Shown one piece after another: positions 28,456 through 37,387 of a DNA stretch of 64,000 bases (positions within the stretch are counted from its first letter, which is position 1; every line of letters starts with the position of its first letter). The DNA is from Jejuia pallidilutea. GTDB lineage: Bacteria > Bacteroidota > Bacteroidia > Flavobacteriales > Flavobacteriaceae. The notes under the pieces are model-generated. The model saw only the letters and a program-made list of their open reading frames with translations, was not told the origin of the DNA and searched no databases. The stretch is from contig NZ_PVEO01000002.1 of NCBI RefSeq assembly GCF_002973595.1, positions 62,001 through 126,000 on the forward strand, in the 5' to 3' direction. The position numbers and the translations under genes were made by a program.

Positions 28456-30060
28456 TTACTTTTTAAATTTTGCTTTTAAAACCACCGGATAACTTGCACC
28501 ATTTACAGCAGGCATGTTTATGGTTAATCCTTTGTTGGTTTGTTTAAATGACAGTTTTCCACCATCGTATAATTGTGTCAATTCTTTTAAAATTCCAGGA
28601 TTAACCTCGCTTGTTTTTGCAAACGAAGGAATTACAAATTCGCCTCCTTTTGGATTCATTACGATAATGTAAAAATCGTCTCCCTTAGTGGTGAAACGTA
28701 CTTCATCGTGTGCAAAAGCTGGAGTTGCCGTTGTACGTTGGTTAAAATGCTCCCCATGTTTTTGGTTTTCTGTGGCGTTTCTCAGTTCGCCTTCTACGGT
28801 CTCAACATCTTCTCCACGAACACTTTTCCCGTCTCCAAAAACTTTCCAAGGGCGTGTACCGTAAATGGCTTCACCATTAATTTTTAACCAATTGCCCACT
28901 ATTTTCACGCTCTTTTTTATTTCATACGGAATAGTGCCATCTGGATTCAACTCCATACTCAACAACAAGTTTCCGTTTTTACTAACAGCCTCAATAAGCA
29001 TTTCAAGAATGGTGCGTGCATTATGTGTTAAGTGTCTGTCTTTTTTGTAAAACCAATCGGTAAACGTAATTTCAGATTGCCAAGGATATTCTCTCAGTGT
29101 ATTACTTCCGCCAGATTCTACTTCGTTAACCGTTCCTTTTGCTTTTCTTTTCAATAGCATTACGGCATCAATTTTTCCATTTTCCTTCAGGCTATTGTTA
29201 TAAAGTTTTCGAGTTACTTCTTTACCATATTCACCGTAAGTGAAGTTGAACCCGTCGTTATAGAGTAAATCTGGCTTGTATTTATTTACCAGCTCTAAAT
29301 GGCGTTTTAACCAATTTTCTTTAATGCCTTCAATAATCTCAGGGGTGCGGTCTTCTGGTGCAGGACCGTATAAATCCTTTGGGTCTAAACCTTCCCACCA
29401 CTTGCCTTTACCATCGGCCTTGGTTAAACGTCCATCGTAGGGCACTCCGGCTTTTTCACCATCTTTATCGGAACCGAAGGTAGGTTTCCACCAATTTAAA
29501 AAGCGGTCGTCGTGACTAGTCACTCCAAATTTTAAACCTGCGTTACGTGTAGCTTGTTCAAATTCGCCAATGATATCTTTTTTAGGGCCTACATTCACTG
29601 AATTCCACGGGTGATGTGAAGAATCGAACAAATCGAAATGGTCATGGTGATTTGCCAATGCGACAATATATTTTGCACCATTTTCTTTTGAAAAATTGAT
29701 TAAATATTCAGCATCAAAATTTTCGGCCTTCCACTCGTTAATGACATCTTTAAATCCAAATTCTGAAGGATGTCCGTAGGTTTGTAAATGATACGGATAC
29801 GCCATTTTACCAAACTTTTGACGCCCCACATCTTGCATATACATATGGCGCGCATACCAACCGCCGCCTTGTTCGGGCACCGCTTGCGGCCCCCAGTGGA
29901 ACCAAATGCCGAACTTAGCATCTCTAAACCATTCTGGGCATTCGTATTGGTTGGCGAGTTCGTCCCAAGACAACTCGCTTTCTTGCGCATTAGTTTGGAA
30001 TGAGAACAGCGACATGCAAATTCCTATGATAAAAAAACTAAGTATGTTTACTCGTTTCAT
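28456..30060 (-). CDS. GH29 alpha-L-fucosidase, divergent
   Basis: A 534-residue exported protein (signal ends near TNAQ) of the GH29 family. The core motifs are KFGIWFHWGPQA (49-60), ANHHDHFDLFD (136-146) and DLLYNDGF (264-271). Asp269 is the likely nucleophile, in a YNDG rather than the usual WFDG context. A long insertion (about 185-245, with WWKP and a WWEGLDPKD segment) is missing from the other two GH29 proteins. Specificity may therefore differ; sulfated or internal fucose or another 6-deoxy sugar cannot be excluded. It sits beside a GH30 and a sulfatase. Confidence 0.88.
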   Translation of the reverse strand: MKRVNILSFFIIGICMSLFSFQTNAQESELSWDELANQYECPEWFRDAKFGIWFHWGPQAVPEQGGGWYARHMYMQDVGRQKFGKMAYPYHLQTYGHPSEFGFKDVINEWKAENFDAEYLINFSKENGAKYIVALANHHDHFDLFDSSHHPWNSVNVGPKKDIIGEFEQATRNAGLKFGVTSHDDRFLNWWKPTFGSDKDGEKAGVPYDGRLTKADGKGKWWEGLDPKDLYGPAPEDRTPEIIEGIKENWLKRHLELVNKYKPDLLYNDGFNFTYGEYGKEVTRKLYNNSLKENGKIDAVMLLKRKAKGTVNEVESGGSNTLREYPWQSEITFTDWFYKKDRHLTHNARTILEMLIEAVSKNGNLLLSMELNPDGTIPYEIKKSVKIVGNWLKINGEAIYGTRPWKVFGDGKSVRGEDVETVEGELRNATENQKHGEHFNQRTTATPAFAHDEVRFTTKGDDFYIIVMNPKGGEFVIPSFAKTSEVNPGILKELTQLYDGGKLSFKQTNKGLTINMPAVNGASYPVVLKAKFKK

Positions 30061-30075
30061 GTGCTTTTCTGGATT

Positions 30076-31596
30076 TTAATTTTTGAAATTATAAGCTTCG
30101 GGGTTACCGAAAAGTCCGAATTCAGCTTTAGTTAAATCGGCAAGGTCACCGGTTTCTTCAATTAATTTCTGAAGCTCAAGTTTTAAATCTTCTTTTATAT
30201 TCGTGTAATTTTCATCATCAATTAAATTAATCAACTCCCACGGGTCGTTTTTAAGGTTGAATAATTGATAGGTGTACTCCTCTTTTTTAGCACTCACAAT
30301 TAATTTAAAGTCACCTTTACGCACCGCTCTATGGCCGCCATAATTATTAACATGTGCCTTGTAAGCTTCACCTGGCCAAGAATTATAGGCATAAAACATA
30401 CTTTCTCTCACAGCTTCCTGTTCTCCCGTTATTACAGGTGTTAAATTTTCGGTTTGAACAGATTCAGGAATTTCCAAGCCGGTTAACCCACATAAAGTTG
30501 GGAAGATGTCGTGCAAATATGCCAAAGCATCCTTCTTTTGGTTTTTTGGAATATTGGGTCCGCAAAATACCATCGGTACACTCACGCTATGCTCGTACAC
30601 ATTTTGTTTACCTAGAAGTCCGTGTTGCCCCAGTGCCAAACCGTTATCTCCAGCCAAAACAATGATGGTATTGTCGGCTTGCCCAGAAACTTCAAGGGCT
30701 TTTAAAATTCTACCAATTTGTGTGTCGGTAGCGGTAATCATCGCGTAGTAATCGGATATTTCTTTTTGAACAATACTTTCTGTTCTTGGAAAAGGCGCTA
30801 AAACTTCATCTCGAATATGATCATCGGCAACTTCAAAAGGATGTTGTGGCATAAAGTTTTCTGGCAAAGCAATATCTTTTGCTGGATACATGTCATGGAA
30901 TTCCTGTGGCGCTGTTCTTGGGTCATGTGGTGCAGTGAAGGCTACATACATTAAAAACGGCTGATCTTCTTTATAAGAATCAATAAACCCAATGGCTGCA
31001 TCGGCAAATACTTCACTACTAAATTTATCTTCGTTTTTATATGGCTCAGACCAACCTGTTTCAGGCGTATAATCTTTCACCTTGGTTCCAAAATGTGTGG
31101 TCATTCCACCTAAAAATGCCGATTTCACATAATCAAACCCACGCTCTACCCAGGGCTCTCCGTTGTGCTGTTTTCCCGTTGCAAACGTGGTATAACCATT
31201 AGCTTTAAAGTGCTCCGGAAAGGTTAATTTATCACTTTGGCCTCTCTCTTCTTTATTATATGCAAATTGCGCATATACGTTAGGCTCAATATTAAAATAA
31301 TGGCGCCCCGTCATCAGCATCGCTCTACTTGGCGAACAAACAGCAGCTGTTGTAGCACCTAAAATGTATGAATTAGTAAAGGCTGTACCGTTTTTAACCA
31401 GCCCATCCATATTAGGCGTTTGCACGTTATATTGGTTTAAAGCACCAATAGTACCATTACGTTGGTCGTCGGTAAAAAGAAATAGAATATTGGGTTTGCT
31501 AGTTTCTGTTTTAGAGTTTTCCTTAGTATTCTTGCAACCAGTTGCTATAACCGCCACAAGAAGCATTATTGAAAATCGTATGTTTATAGTGCTCAT
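30076..31596 (-). CDS. S1 family sulfatase (lipoprotein)
   Basis: A 506-residue sulfatase with lipobox IATGC (Cys21). Motifs: FTDDQRNGTIGAL (41-53), VCSPSRAMLMTGRH with Cys87, GKQHNGEPW in place of the usual GKWHLG, and LAGDNGLALGQHG. The GKQHNG active-site change and GQHGLLGKQ loop set it apart from the other eight sulfatases, suggesting another substrate subfamily. It is spaced 11 and 15 nt from two GH29 genes, so desulfation of fucose or of the sugar bearing fucose is plausible. Confidence 0.92.
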   Translation of the reverse strand: MSTINIRFSIMLLVAVIATGCKNTKENSKTETSKPNILFLFTDDQRNGTIGALNQYNVQTPNMDGLVKNGTAFTNSYILGATTAAVCSPSRAMLMTGRHYFNIEPNVYAQFAYNKEERGQSDKLTFPEHFKANGYTTFATGKQHNGEPWVERGFDYVKSAFLGGMTTHFGTKVKDYTPETGWSEPYKNEDKFSSEVFADAAIGFIDSYKEDQPFLMYVAFTAPHDPRTAPQEFHDMYPAKDIALPENFMPQHPFEVADDHIRDEVLAPFPRTESIVQKEISDYYAMITATDTQIGRILKALEVSGQADNTIIVLAGDNGLALGQHGLLGKQNVYEHSVSVPMVFCGPNIPKNQKKDALAYLHDIFPTLCGLTGLEIPESVQTENLTPVITGEQEAVRESMFYAYNSWPGEAYKAHVNNYGGHRAVRKGDFKLIVSAKKEEYTYQLFNLKNDPWELINLIDDENYTNIKEDLKLELQKLIEETGDLADLTKAEFGLFGNPEAYNFKN

Positions 31597-31607
31597 TTTA
31601 CCCTTAA

Positions 31608-32675
31608 TTAGTTGTCTTCATTTCTAATCATTTCACCCACTTTTCTTAAAATTTCGGCTGATTTCTCTGGCACTACACCATTACCATCGGGACCAACATT
31701 AAGTAATAAGTTACCCCCTTTTTGATTGATGTCCTTTAGTTTTTCATACACTACCTGAGGTGATTTCCATGCGGTATCTTTTATTTTAAAGCCCCAAGAA
31801 TCGTTTAGCGTATAACAAGCTTCCCAGTTGTGTTTAACAATTGAATCTAAATGAAACTGCTCTGGTGTACCGAAATCTTTTTTGAATATTTTACGTTTTG
31901 ATACTCGGTTATTTATAATTATACTCGGTTTTAATTCTCTGATATATTGATATAAATCGTTGCCATCTTCTACGGTCCACCAATCTACCCAATCCCCATC
32001 AAACCACATGATATTGGTGTCGTAATTTTCAATTAATTCCTTTATTTGATTTTTCATGTAGGTAACATATCTATCTTTTTTACCTTCATGCATTTTCATC
32101 ATTCCCCAGCCATTACCTTCTTCAACGTATTGCGAGCCTTCGTGCCAATCGGTAATACTATAATACGTCCCAAAAACAATACCGTGCTTTTTACATGCGT
32201 CTGCTAACTCTTGAATAAAATCTCTACCCTTCATTGGGGTATTGGCAATATCAAATTCTGTATACTTAGAATCCCATAAACAAAACCCTTCATGATGTTT
32301 GGTTGTAATTACCAAATATTTCATTTCGGAATCTTTGGCTAGTTTTACTATTTTGTCTGCATCGAAATCTTTAGGGTTCCAAGTGTCTAATAATTTCACA
32401 TATTCTTCTGATGGTATATTTTGGTTGCCCTGAATCCATTCGGCATAACGCCCTTTATCATTTCCTTTATAAATACCCCCTAACTGACTGTACAATCCGA
32501 AATGAATAAACATGCCATATTTTGCATCGTTAAACCATTGCATGCGTTTTGCAAAATCTTCTTCAGATTCTTCTAAGTAATTAATAGGTGCTTTTGCGAC
32601 TTCATTGGCTTTTTCTTGTTTACATGATACTAGAAAACCACCAACTAATAATAATATGCATAAGTATTGTTTCAT
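31608..32675 (-). CDS. GH29 alpha-L-fucosidase (lipoprotein)
   Basis: A compact 355-residue GH29 enzyme with lipobox FLVSC (Cys18). Motifs: KYGMFIHFGLYS (52-63), TTKHHEGFCLWD (124-135), and NIMWFDGDW (221-229) with Asp226 the predicted nucleophile. It ends soon after the barrel (RKVGEMIRNEDN) and lacks the C-terminal beta-domain seen in the GH29 at 2421-3722, so it is short for the family though not obviously truncated. It is the second gene of the long operon, 25 nt after the first sulfatase. Confidence 0.92.
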   Translation of the reverse strand: MKQYLCILLLVGGFLVSCKQEKANEVAKAPINYLEESEEDFAKRMQWFNDAKYGMFIHFGLYSQLGGIYKGNDKGRYAEWIQGNQNIPSEEYVKLLDTWNPKDFDADKIVKLAKDSEMKYLVITTKHHEGFCLWDSKYTEFDIANTPMKGRDFIQELADACKKHGIVFGTYYSITDWHEGSQYVEEGNGWGMMKMHEGKKDRYVTYMKNQIKELIENYDTNIMWFDGDWVDWWTVEDGNDLYQYIRELKPSIIINNRVSKRKIFKKDFGTPEQFHLDSIVKHNWEACYTLNDSWGFKIKDTAWKSPQVVYEKLKDINQKGGNLLLNVGPDGNGVVPEKSAEILRKVGEMIRNEDN

Positions 32676-32700
32676 TTGATTAGTTTTTGTCTGTTAGATT

Positions 32701-34332
32701 TTAATGTTTGCCTTGTTTAAAATTTAAATAACGCTTTAAATGCTGCTGATTTAAGGAGTCGCTATCTTTATACTTTAATCGTAATTCTTTTAAGTGTTTA
32801 TGCATTCTATCTTTAACATCGGCGTAATTTTCGTCGTTGTAAACGTTTTGCATTTCAGATGGGTCTTTCTCTAGATCGTAGAGTTCCCAAGTATCAATAT
32901 CATAATAAAAATGTATCAATTTATAGCGGTTGGTCCTTACACCGTAATGTCTTTTAACATGATGTTCCCCAGGAAATTCATAGTAGGTGTAATAAATAGC
33001 ATCTCTCCATTCGCTGGCTTCACCTTTTACTAATTTTCTAAACGATTCACCTTGAATATCCTCCGGAATATCAACCCCGGCATAATCTAAAAACGTAGGT
33101 GCAAAATCTAAATTTTGTACAAGTTCATCAACAACTGTACCCGGTTTAATTTCTTTAGGGTATTTCACCAAAATTGGTGTTCTAAACGATTCTTCATACA
33201 TAAACCTCTTATCAAACCAACCATGTTCGCCTAAATAAAATCCTTGATCGGAGGTGTACACCACAATAGTATTTTCTTCTAATCCGTTTTCCTTTAAATA
33301 ATCTAAAACCTCACCCACACCATCGTCTACAGATTGAATAGTTCTTAAATAATCGTGCATGTAACGGTTATATTTCCAAAGTGCTAATTCTTTACCTTCT
33401 AGCTTTTTTGCCTTAAAATCTGCAATTATAGGATCGTAGTATGCATCCCACGCTACTTTTTGCTCATCGGTCATTCTATCATACTTTTTTTGAAACATGC
33501 CTCTGTAGCGTGTTTTAATTTCCCCTTCTTTATCCAACATTTTTAAGTCGTAAACCAAATCCATATGCTCATAAATTCCCATTTCATGAGCAGCGGCAGC
33601 AGGTCTTCCTTCGTAATCATCAAAGAAATTTGCTGGAGGATCAAACGTTACATCATCCATTAACGTAAAATACTTTTCTTCGGGCATCCAAGTTCTGTGT
33701 GGCGCTTTTTGGTGGTAAAGCATTAAAAAGGGTTTGTCTTTCTCCCTTTTATTTTCTAACCAATCTAACGCAATGTCGGTAGTAACCTTGGTTATGTATC
33801 CTGGATAGGTTTTTTTAATACCATTTTCAATAAACTCTGGCGCATAATATTGTCCTTGTCCGGGAAGTACATTAGAGTAATCAAACCCTTGCGGTAAACC
33901 ATCTAAATGAATTTTACCAATCATGGCAGTTTGATATCCATTTTTTTGAAGTGTTTTTGCAAAATTGTCTTGATCCCAGTTAAACGGACTAACATTATCT
34001 ACTTTGCCATTTATATGACTATGTTTACCCGTTAACATCACCGCTCTACTTGGTGCACAAATAGAGTTCGTTACGAACCCGCGATTAAAAATGGCGCCTT
34101 CCGTGGCAATTCTATCTATATTAGGTGTTTGATTTAAACCATGTCCGTAAGCACTTATGGCCTGAAACGCATGGTCATCACTCATTATAAATACAATATT
34201 TGGTTTATTGTTATTTGAAGTCTCCTTTTTTTCTTTACAACTTGCTAACATTATTACAACTGCACTAAAAAAAGTTAGATTGATAAACTGATGTATAACT
34301 TTATTTTTATTTTTAGATTTTGTATTGGTCAT
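32701..34332 (-). CDS. S1 family sulfatase, GlcNAc-6-sulfatase-like; first gene of the long operon
   Basis: A 543-residue sulfatase. An upstream in-frame TTG (34347) exists, but the ATG at 34332 is chosen. The signal carries lipobox MLASC. Motifs: MSDDHAFQAISAYG, TNSICAPSRAVMLTGKHSHING (Cys93), GKIHLDG in place of GKWHLG, and FYLGEHGWFDKRF. It is a paralogue of the sulfatase at 22856-24430 and recalls N-acetylglucosamine-6-sulfatases (S1_11) from memory. It heads the roughly 34-kb minus-strand operon; a 14-bp candidate operator lies at 34516-34529, about 184 bp upstream of the ATG. Confidence 0.91.
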   Translation of the reverse strand: MTNTKSKNKNKVIHQFINLTFFSAVVIMLASCKEKKETSNNNKPNIVFIMSDDHAFQAISAYGHGLNQTPNIDRIATEGAIFNRGFVTNSICAPSRAVMLTGKHSHINGKVDNVSPFNWDQDNFAKTLQKNGYQTAMIGKIHLDGLPQGFDYSNVLPGQGQYYAPEFIENGIKKTYPGYITKVTTDIALDWLENKREKDKPFLMLYHQKAPHRTWMPEEKYFTLMDDVTFDPPANFFDDYEGRPAAAAHEMGIYEHMDLVYDLKMLDKEGEIKTRYRGMFQKKYDRMTDEQKVAWDAYYDPIIADFKAKKLEGKELALWKYNRYMHDYLRTIQSVDDGVGEVLDYLKENGLEENTIVVYTSDQGFYLGEHGWFDKRFMYEESFRTPILVKYPKEIKPGTVVDELVQNLDFAPTFLDYAGVDIPEDIQGESFRKLVKGEASEWRDAIYYTYYEFPGEHHVKRHYGVRTNRYKLIHFYYDIDTWELYDLEKDPSEMQNVYNDENYADVKDRMHKHLKELRLKYKDSDSLNQQHLKRYLNFKQGKH

Positions 34333-34515
34333 TTTTTTGTAATTCAATAGTTTAGGTTATTAATAGAAATTGTAGCAACTATTTTAAAATACAATTAGTT
34401 CCTCAGCAAGCCCTAAAATTAAACAGAAAGACTAAATTAGACCTTCCTTTTATCGTTTAATAATTTAAACAAATGACTATAAAGTAAAGCACAAAAAAAC
34501 GTTGATTAAAATTAG

Positions 34516-34529
34516 TTCGACCAATAACA
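34516..34529 (-). promoter_or_regulatory. candidate LytTR-regulon operator, sulfatase operon copy
   Basis: Minus-strand sequence TGTTATTGGTCGAA, matching the consensus NGTTRTYBGTCKAW seen at five other places. It also shares an upstream half with the LamG copies: CCAACA, four bases, TTTAGA, two bases, then the 14-mer, in the same register. A partial TAnnTT box follows 29 bp downstream. Function as an operator is inferred. Confidence 0.6.
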
Positions 34530-34687
34530 AATCTAAAAAGGTGTTGGTAATAAATACTGATGAATTATTAAAAAACAGATAGGTTTCTCGAAAATGTTTG
34601 CTTAAAAAAATTTACTAGTCAAATTATTATAATAACAAAAGAAGTTAATGGTATAATAGTTTGTTTTTATGCTTTAAATATTATGGC

Positions 34688-34724
34688 AAAAAAAAAAAAC
34701 AGTACTAAAAAAATAGTACTGTTT
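34688..34724 (-). terminator. Rho-independent terminator after LamG gene
   Basis: On the minus strand an 11-bp perfect stem (arms 34714-34724 and 34697-34707, 6-nt loop) is followed by a run of T (the A-run at 34688-34698 on the plus strand). It lies about 30 bp after the stop of the LamG gene at 34755, so it closes that unit before the sulfatase operon. Confidence 0.85.
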
Positions 34725-34754
34725 GACTTAAAACTTTAATAATCGATTTACGAA

Positions 34755-35858
34755 TTAGTTTTTAAGAATTTTTAAGTTGGCTACTTTATTATCTTCTATA
34801 ACTTTAACAATATATAAACCAGAATTTAAGTTTCTCATATCAACAGAATTACCAGAAGTTCTTATAATATTTTTTCCAGTAATATCAAATACACTAATTT
34901 GCAACGATTTGTTGCTTTTAGTTTCAAGATACAAAAAGTCTTCTACAGCATTTGGGTAGGCTTTAAGTTCACCAAAAGCAAAATTTCCTGTACTCAGTAC
35001 ATTTTCATTGTAAAGCGCCAGAATTTCTGCCGCAGAAAGTTCTTCGTCAAAAATTCTAACGTCGTCTATTCCGCCACCGTCAAACCATTTTTGGTTATTA
35101 GCCCTCGTACCAATAATAACTTTGTCATCGGTTGTAGCCATTACATTTGATGCACCATTTGTGCCACCTCCATCATGAGTAACCTCAACACCATCGATGT
35201 ACATTTTAATAGCTGATATTAATTCGGTTCCTCCACCTGTAGTATAGGCTACATGATGCCAGTTACCATCTTCTATTACTACAGGGTCGTAATCATAATT
35301 TAAACCAGCCCCACCTATTCCTAATTGCATTCTATCATTAGCTCCAGCAATTTGTAAAGTGTTTCTAGCAAAAGTAGCACCATTTGGAGTTCCACCAATT
35401 TGTACTATCACATGTGATCCATTGGTACTGTTGTTTCTATCATCGTACCTAAACCAAGCAGATACTGTTCGTGCATCGTTACCAGTAATACCTAAATTGG
35501 CGTTACTTATAATTTGAGCATCATAACTTCCACCTCCATTTTGAATTAATGGGAAATTAGCATCTACACCTTCTTCTCCTATTGCAGAAAAGTTTATGGC
35601 ATAAGACCCTTCTATACTACCAGGTACTGAACCTATACCTGTTAAAAATGAAGTAATAGTACCAGTAGAATATGGCACTGAAACTCCCGTGCTTTGGTTT
35701 CCTTCAACGGCGAAGGTTAAACCAAGGCTTCCATCATTATCTAAATTGTTTTCAAACTTTAAATGTACTAACGGTGTTGGTGTTTGTGCTTGCACCGTTG
35801 CAAATGCTAAAAACAAGATTGCAACAAATGTTAATTTTTTAAGTAATTTTTTCATCAT
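34755..35858 (-). CDS. LamG-domain protein with T9SS sorting domain (copy 2)
   Basis: A 367-residue secreted protein: signal peptide (1-24, ends VQAQ), one LamG/concanavalin-like jelly-roll domain (about 28-275; strand motifs VSAWFRYDD, WHHVAYT, MYIDGVEV, IDDVRIFDEELSAAEI), then a type IX sorting domain (about 295-367; LKAYPNAVEDFLYLET, GLYIVKV, ending KNLKILKN-like). No glycosidase catalytic residues are visible; a surface glycan-binding role is the most economical guess. Its signal peptide and last 75 or so residues are almost identical to the neighbour at 36210-37313 while the middle differs. It is transcribed alone, with its own operator-like element and terminator. Confidence 0.88.
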   Translation of the reverse strand: MMKKLLKKLTFVAILFLAFATVQAQTPTPLVHLKFENNLDNDGSLGLTFAVEGNQSTGVSVPYSTGTITSFLTGIGSVPGSIEGSYAINFSAIGEEGVDANFPLIQNGGGSYDAQIISNANLGITGNDARTVSAWFRYDDRNNSTNGSHVIVQIGGTPNGATFARNTLQIAGANDRMQLGIGGAGLNYDYDPVVIEDGNWHHVAYTTGGGTELISAIKMYIDGVEVTHDGGGTNGASNVMATTDDKVIIGTRANNQKWFDGGGIDDVRIFDEELSAAEILALYNENVLSTGNFAFGELKAYPNAVEDFLYLETKSNKSLQISVFDITGKNIIRTSGNSVDMRNLNSGLYIVKVIEDNKVANLKILKN

Positions 35859-35918
35859 ATGTTAATTTTGTAGATTAATGATTAAATATATGTAGCGGTA
35901 GCAGGCAATCCTTTTTTT

Positions 35919-35932
35919 TTCGACGGACAACA
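35919..35932 (-). promoter_or_regulatory. candidate LytTR-regulon operator, LamG copy 2
   Basis: Minus-strand TGTTGTCCGTCGAA, 61 bp before the ATG. Exactly 28 bp separate it from a minus-strand TATATTTA (35883-35890), a close match to the Bacteroidota -7 box TAnnTTTG. A T-run follows the element on the plus strand. Conserved in sequence and position with the LamG copy 1 site. Confidence 0.68.
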
Positions 35933-36141
35933 CTTCTAAAGCCTTGTTGGTTAAAATATAATTTTATAGTTATTAAACAGTTACAATAAAAAGTTTGATT
36001 AATTTTTATAATTAGTCAAATTAAAATATCAGTTTTTTAGAAATCAAACTGCTAGTAGTTTTGTTGTGAAATATCTGTTTAACCTAGCTTTCAATATTTA
36101 TTCCTTAAATTTTGAAATTACTTGGTCAAATTTTTGAAATG

Positions 36142-36178
36142 AAAAAAATCCTGTTATATGATTTAGATATAACAGGAT
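36142..36178 (-). terminator. Rho-independent terminator after LamG gene (copy 1)
   Basis: A 12-bp perfect stem (36148-36159 and 36167-36178, 7-nt loop) followed on the minus strand by a T-run (plus-strand A-run 36142-36148). It starts about 32 bp after the stop of the LamG gene at 36210. Confidence 0.87.
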
Positions 36179-36209
36179 ATATTTTATAGTTTAATAAATT
36201 CTTAATTAA

Positions 36210-37313
36210 TTATTTTTTTAGAATTTTTAAGTTAGCTACTTTATTGTCTTCTCTAACCTTAACAATGTACATACCAGAATTTAAAGCGCTCATATCTACA
36301 GATGTACCATAGCTTCTTATAATATTTTTTCCAGTAATATCAAATACACTAATTTGTAACGATTTATCACTTGTGGTTTCAAGATATAAAAAGTCTTCTA
36401 CAGCATTTGGATATGCTTTAAGTTCATTTTCACCAAAAGCTACATCTCCTACAGAAAGTGCATTACCCCCATTAAAAGTGTTTAAAACTTGAGCCGGTGT
36501 TAGGGCAAAATCGTAAATCCTGAGGTCGTCTAGACTACCTCCGTCAAACCATTTGCTTCTAAATTGTAAGTCCATAGCTATAGAGATTGGAGAATCTACT
36601 GTAGACAAAGGGCCAGCACCTAATGTTGCGTTGGCTGGAGTGTTTGGCACAAGTACACCATCTAAATAAAAAGCGATGTCTTCTACCTTAGTACCTGGAT
36701 AAGTAACCGCTACATGGTGCCAAGGTGAATTGGCAGGAGTAACTACGTCCATAATTTTAGATCTTCTGGTTATATTATCAGCACCTTCAAATAAAGCAGT
36801 AGATCTACCAGCTGTGTATATTGTTACAAGTCCTCCATTATTTGCATCGACTATAAAAAGGAACCTCCCTTGGTCGGGCACACTAAAACCAGGACCAAAA
36901 TTAGCTATACAATAATTACCATTACTGGTTGTTAAGTCGTCATCAAATCTAACCCAAGCGGTTACACTACGTGCAGCATTTCCTGTAATACCAGAATTTG
37001 CGTTACTTTGAATACCAGCGTCGTCATTATTTTGAATTAATGGTACATTAGGATCAACTGGATCAGCTGAAGCATCAATATTACCAAAATCTAAAGTAGA
37101 ATTACCTTCCTTACCAGGACTTAGATAAGCTAAATTAGCAGTTCCAACCTCTGTACCAGTAAGTGAAAATGTAAGACCACTTGAACCAGTAGCAGTTAAA
37201 TCATTTTCAAATCGTAAATGTACAAAAGCATCAGGGTCTTGTGCTTGAGCAGTCGCAAATATTAAGAATAGGATTGCAACAAAAAATAATTTTTTAAGTA
37301 ATTTTTTCATCAT
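36210..37313 (-). CDS. LamG-domain protein with T9SS sorting domain (copy 1)
   Basis: A 367-residue secreted paralogue of the neighbouring LamG protein. Signal peptide 1-24, LamG domain about 28-280 (VTAWVRFDDD, WHHVAVTYPG, FYLDGVLVP, LDDLRIYDFALTPAQV), then the same T9SS sorting tail (LKAYPNAVEDFLYLET...VANLKILKK). The two genes match almost perfectly at both ends and diverge in the binding domain, a pattern expected if the domain is under diversifying change or has been swapped. It has its own promoter-like element and terminator. The ligand is unknown. Confidence 0.88.
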   Translation of the reverse strand: MMKKLLKKLFFVAILFLIFATAQAQDPDAFVHLRFENDLTATGSSGLTFSLTGTEVGTANLAYLSPGKEGNSTLDFGNIDASADPVDPNVPLIQNNDDAGIQSNANSGITGNAARSVTAWVRFDDDLTTSNGNYCIANFGPGFSVPDQGRFLFIVDANNGGLVTIYTAGRSTALFEGADNITRRSKIMDVVTPANSPWHHVAVTYPGTKVEDIAFYLDGVLVPNTPANATLGAGPLSTVDSPISIAMDLQFRSKWFDGGSLDDLRIYDFALTPAQVLNTFNGGNALSVGDVAFGENELKAYPNAVEDFLYLETTSDKSLQISVFDITGKNIIRSYGTSVDMSALNSGMYIVKVREDNKVANLKILKK

Positions 37314-37373
37314 AAGTTTATTTTATTGATTAATATTTAAATTTATATAATAGTAGTGTGTACTCCTTTTTTT

Positions 37374-37387
37374 TTCGACGGACAACG
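37374..37387 (-). promoter_or_regulatory. candidate LytTR-regulon operator, LamG copy 1
   Basis: Minus-strand CGTTGTCCGTCGAA, 61 bp before the ATG, with TAAATTTA (37338-37345, minus) 28 bp downstream as a -7-like box. The flanking sequence back to about 37408 is nearly identical to that of the other LamG gene. Confidence 0.68.

Larger units (their letters stand above)
34333..34754. other. intergenic region ahead of the sulfatase operon
   Basis: About 420 bp without a gene. It contains the terminator of the LamG gene (34688-34724) and one copy of the locus-wide 14-bp element (34516-34529). A TACTTTAT box lies at 34479-34486 on the minus strand, 29 bp from the element. The remaining roughly 150 bp before the ATG is AT-rich and would be a long leader; no open frame or other repeat was seen. 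Confidence 0.7.
35859..36209. other. intergenic region between the two LamG genes
   Basis: 351 bp holding the terminator of the upstream LamG gene (36142-36178), the 14-bp element (35919-35932) and a TATATTTA box (35883-35890, minus) for the downstream LamG gene. The rest is AT-rich with no open frame supported. Confidence 0.75.

Noticed and set aside
34755-35858. LamG protein as a GH16-type hydrolase
   Set aside because: The fold family is similar but no ExDxxE-type catalytic motif is present, and the pattern matches plain LamG domains.
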